Below, piece after piece: positions 5,128-5,791 of a DNA stretch of 5,791 nt (the stretch's first letter is position 1; every line of letters begins with the position of its first letter). The notes beneath the pieces are model-generated. The model was not told the DNA's origin, made no database searches, and saw only the letters and a program-made list of their open reading frames with translations. Origin of the DNA: Deltaproteobacteria bacterium (GTDB lineage: Bacteria; Myxococcota; B64-G9); NCBI GenBank assembly GCA_030591745.1, contig JAUVAM010000288.1:1-5791 (forward strand). Direction: 5' to 3'. A program made the translations under genes and the position numbers.

Positions 5128-5791
5128 CCGCCAGGGCCTCCATGACCGAATCGATGCCTGCCTTGATTTCGGACCAATAGTCCTTGGCAGCGGCAGACCT
5201 GTCCTCGTCGAAGCGATAAAGCCAACTCCCCAAATCGGAATCACCTGGCGTGTCTTCCTGCACCGCTCGAAGGTAGGCGTGAATTATCCGTTCGAGACGT
5301 TCGGTCTCCCAGGGCACGGGCCTTCCCTGGTCATGGATCTGCTTGACCGCAAGAGCATGGTGGGCTGGATAGTCGATCTGCGTGGCGAAATGCCCATTGA
5401 CGATTTCGGGCCAAATCTTTTCGCTCCAGCCCCGGTGAAAACGGCACAGGCCCGCGTTGTCGGTGGTCAGCTCAGCCAACATGCGCTGTGCGGAAATGCG
5501 TCCCAACTCTCTCGGAGGATGCCAGTCGAACTTGTAATGAACATAGTACTTGCCCATGATCGATTGGGGCGCGAACATACCCGGCACCCAATACTGATTG
5601 GGCACCATCCAACCCTTTTCGCCGTTGGCCAAATAAACCGCACGCTTTTGTGCATCGACGCCCAGCTCTTTGGCTGCCGCCCGCATGCCTTTGGCTAGCA
5701 AGTGACCGGGCGTTGCGCTCAGGTCCAACAAAGACAAAGCCAATTCGGCGTTCTTAGCCGAATCGACAACCGGATCGAAATCCTTCGGAAC
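5117..5791 (-). CDS. Aldehyde ferredoxin oxidoreductase, C-terminal fragment
   Basis: Partial gene; the frame is open through the right edge of the window, so only the last 224 residues are seen, out of about 600-700 in the family. The enzymes oxidise aldehydes to carboxylic acids with a tungsten (or molybdenum) pterin cofactor and one [4Fe-4S] cluster, passing electrons to ferredoxin, usually in anaerobic cytoplasm. Visible here are GWMVPNQYWVPG (residues 60-71 of the fragment), IMGKYY (78-83), PPRELGR (92-98) and DNAGLCRFHRGW (111-122). Cys116 (codon 5444-5446) matches the last cluster ligand in the family's DxxGxC motif. The first three cluster cysteines and most pterin contacts lie outside the window. 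A TTG at 5743 is not the start, since similarity continues upstream of it. The stop overlaps the next gene's ATG. The AOR subfamily and its natural aldehyde cannot be told from this part. Confidence 0.85.
   Translation of the reverse strand, partial: VPKDFDPVVDSAKNAELALSLLDLSATPGHLLAKGMRAAAKELGVDAQKRAVYLANGEKGWMVPNQYWVPGMFAPQSIMGKYYVHYKFDWHPPRELGRISAQRMLAELTTDNAGLCRFHRGWSEKIWPEIVNGHFATQIDYPAHHALAVKQIHDQGRPVPWETERLERIIHAYLRAVQEDTPGDSDLGSWLYRFDEDRSAAAKDYWSEIKAGIDSVMEALADDP
5137..5141 (-). promoter_or_regulatory. Shine-Dalgarno GGAGG for the cvpA-like gene
   Basis: GGAGG on the minus strand, inside the 3' end of the AOR coding sequence and 9 bases before the ATG at 5127. It decides that start for the cvpA-like gene and implies coupled translation. 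Confidence 0.65.

Noticed and set aside
5128..5244. N-terminal 39-codon extension of the cvpA-like frame
   Set aside because: It lies wholly within the AOR coding sequence, which has clear family similarity there; the ATG at 5127 has a good GGAGG and begins at the membrane domain.
5741..5743. TTG as a start codon making the AOR fragment a complete 208-residue protein
   Set aside because: The frame stays open to the window edge, and the part seen is only the C-terminal section of a much longer enzyme family, so the gene continues off the window.

Overview
This is a compact, roughly 58-60% GC bacterial segment holding six protein genes and almost no non-coding sequence. Several clues point to a deltaproteobacterium in the broad sense, such as Myxococcota or a related anaerobic lineage. 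They are a cysteine-rich lipoprotein 5'-nucleotidase, a sensor-like protein of the V4R/heme-NO-binding-like type common in myxobacteria, a second-type ClpX, and a tungsten aldehyde ferredoxin oxidoreductase. This placement is inference from gene content only. No tRNA, rRNA, CRISPR array, insertion sequence or long repeat was seen.

Layout: (1) 6-1847 (+) encodes an exported, probably lipid-anchored metallophosphatase/5'-nucleotidase. (2) 1857-2459 (-) converges on it with a 9-base gap and encodes a 200-residue V4R-like putative sensor. (3) 2460-2582 is the only real intergenic region. It lies between divergent genes and holds a perfect TATAAT -10 box for the leftward gene. (4) 2583-3647 (+) encodes a ClpX-type AAA+ unfoldase without the N-terminal zinc domain. 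It is translationally coupled to (5) 3656-4357 (+), a LOG-family (TIGR00725-like) putative nucleotide phosphoribohydrolase. (6) 4366-5127 (-) converges with an 8-base gap and encodes a CvpA-type membrane protein with a soluble STI1-like repeat tail. (7) 5117-5791 (-) is the C-terminal part of an aldehyde ferredoxin oxidoreductase; its stop overlaps the cvpA-like start by 11 bases, and the gene runs off the right edge.

The transcription units are therefore the 5'-nucleotidase alone, the V4R-like gene alone, clpX-like plus LOG, and AOR plus cvpA-like. Two of the enzymes (5'-nucleotidase and LOG) act on nucleotides if their family assignments hold, but they are in separate units and nothing in the sequence links them. 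The most unusual item is the ClpX variant. It keeps the ATPase motifs, a pore-1 loop and the ClpP-docking IGF tripeptide, but lacks the zinc-binding domain and has a rewritten RKH substrate-entry loop. This suggests a ClpP partner with different substrate choice.
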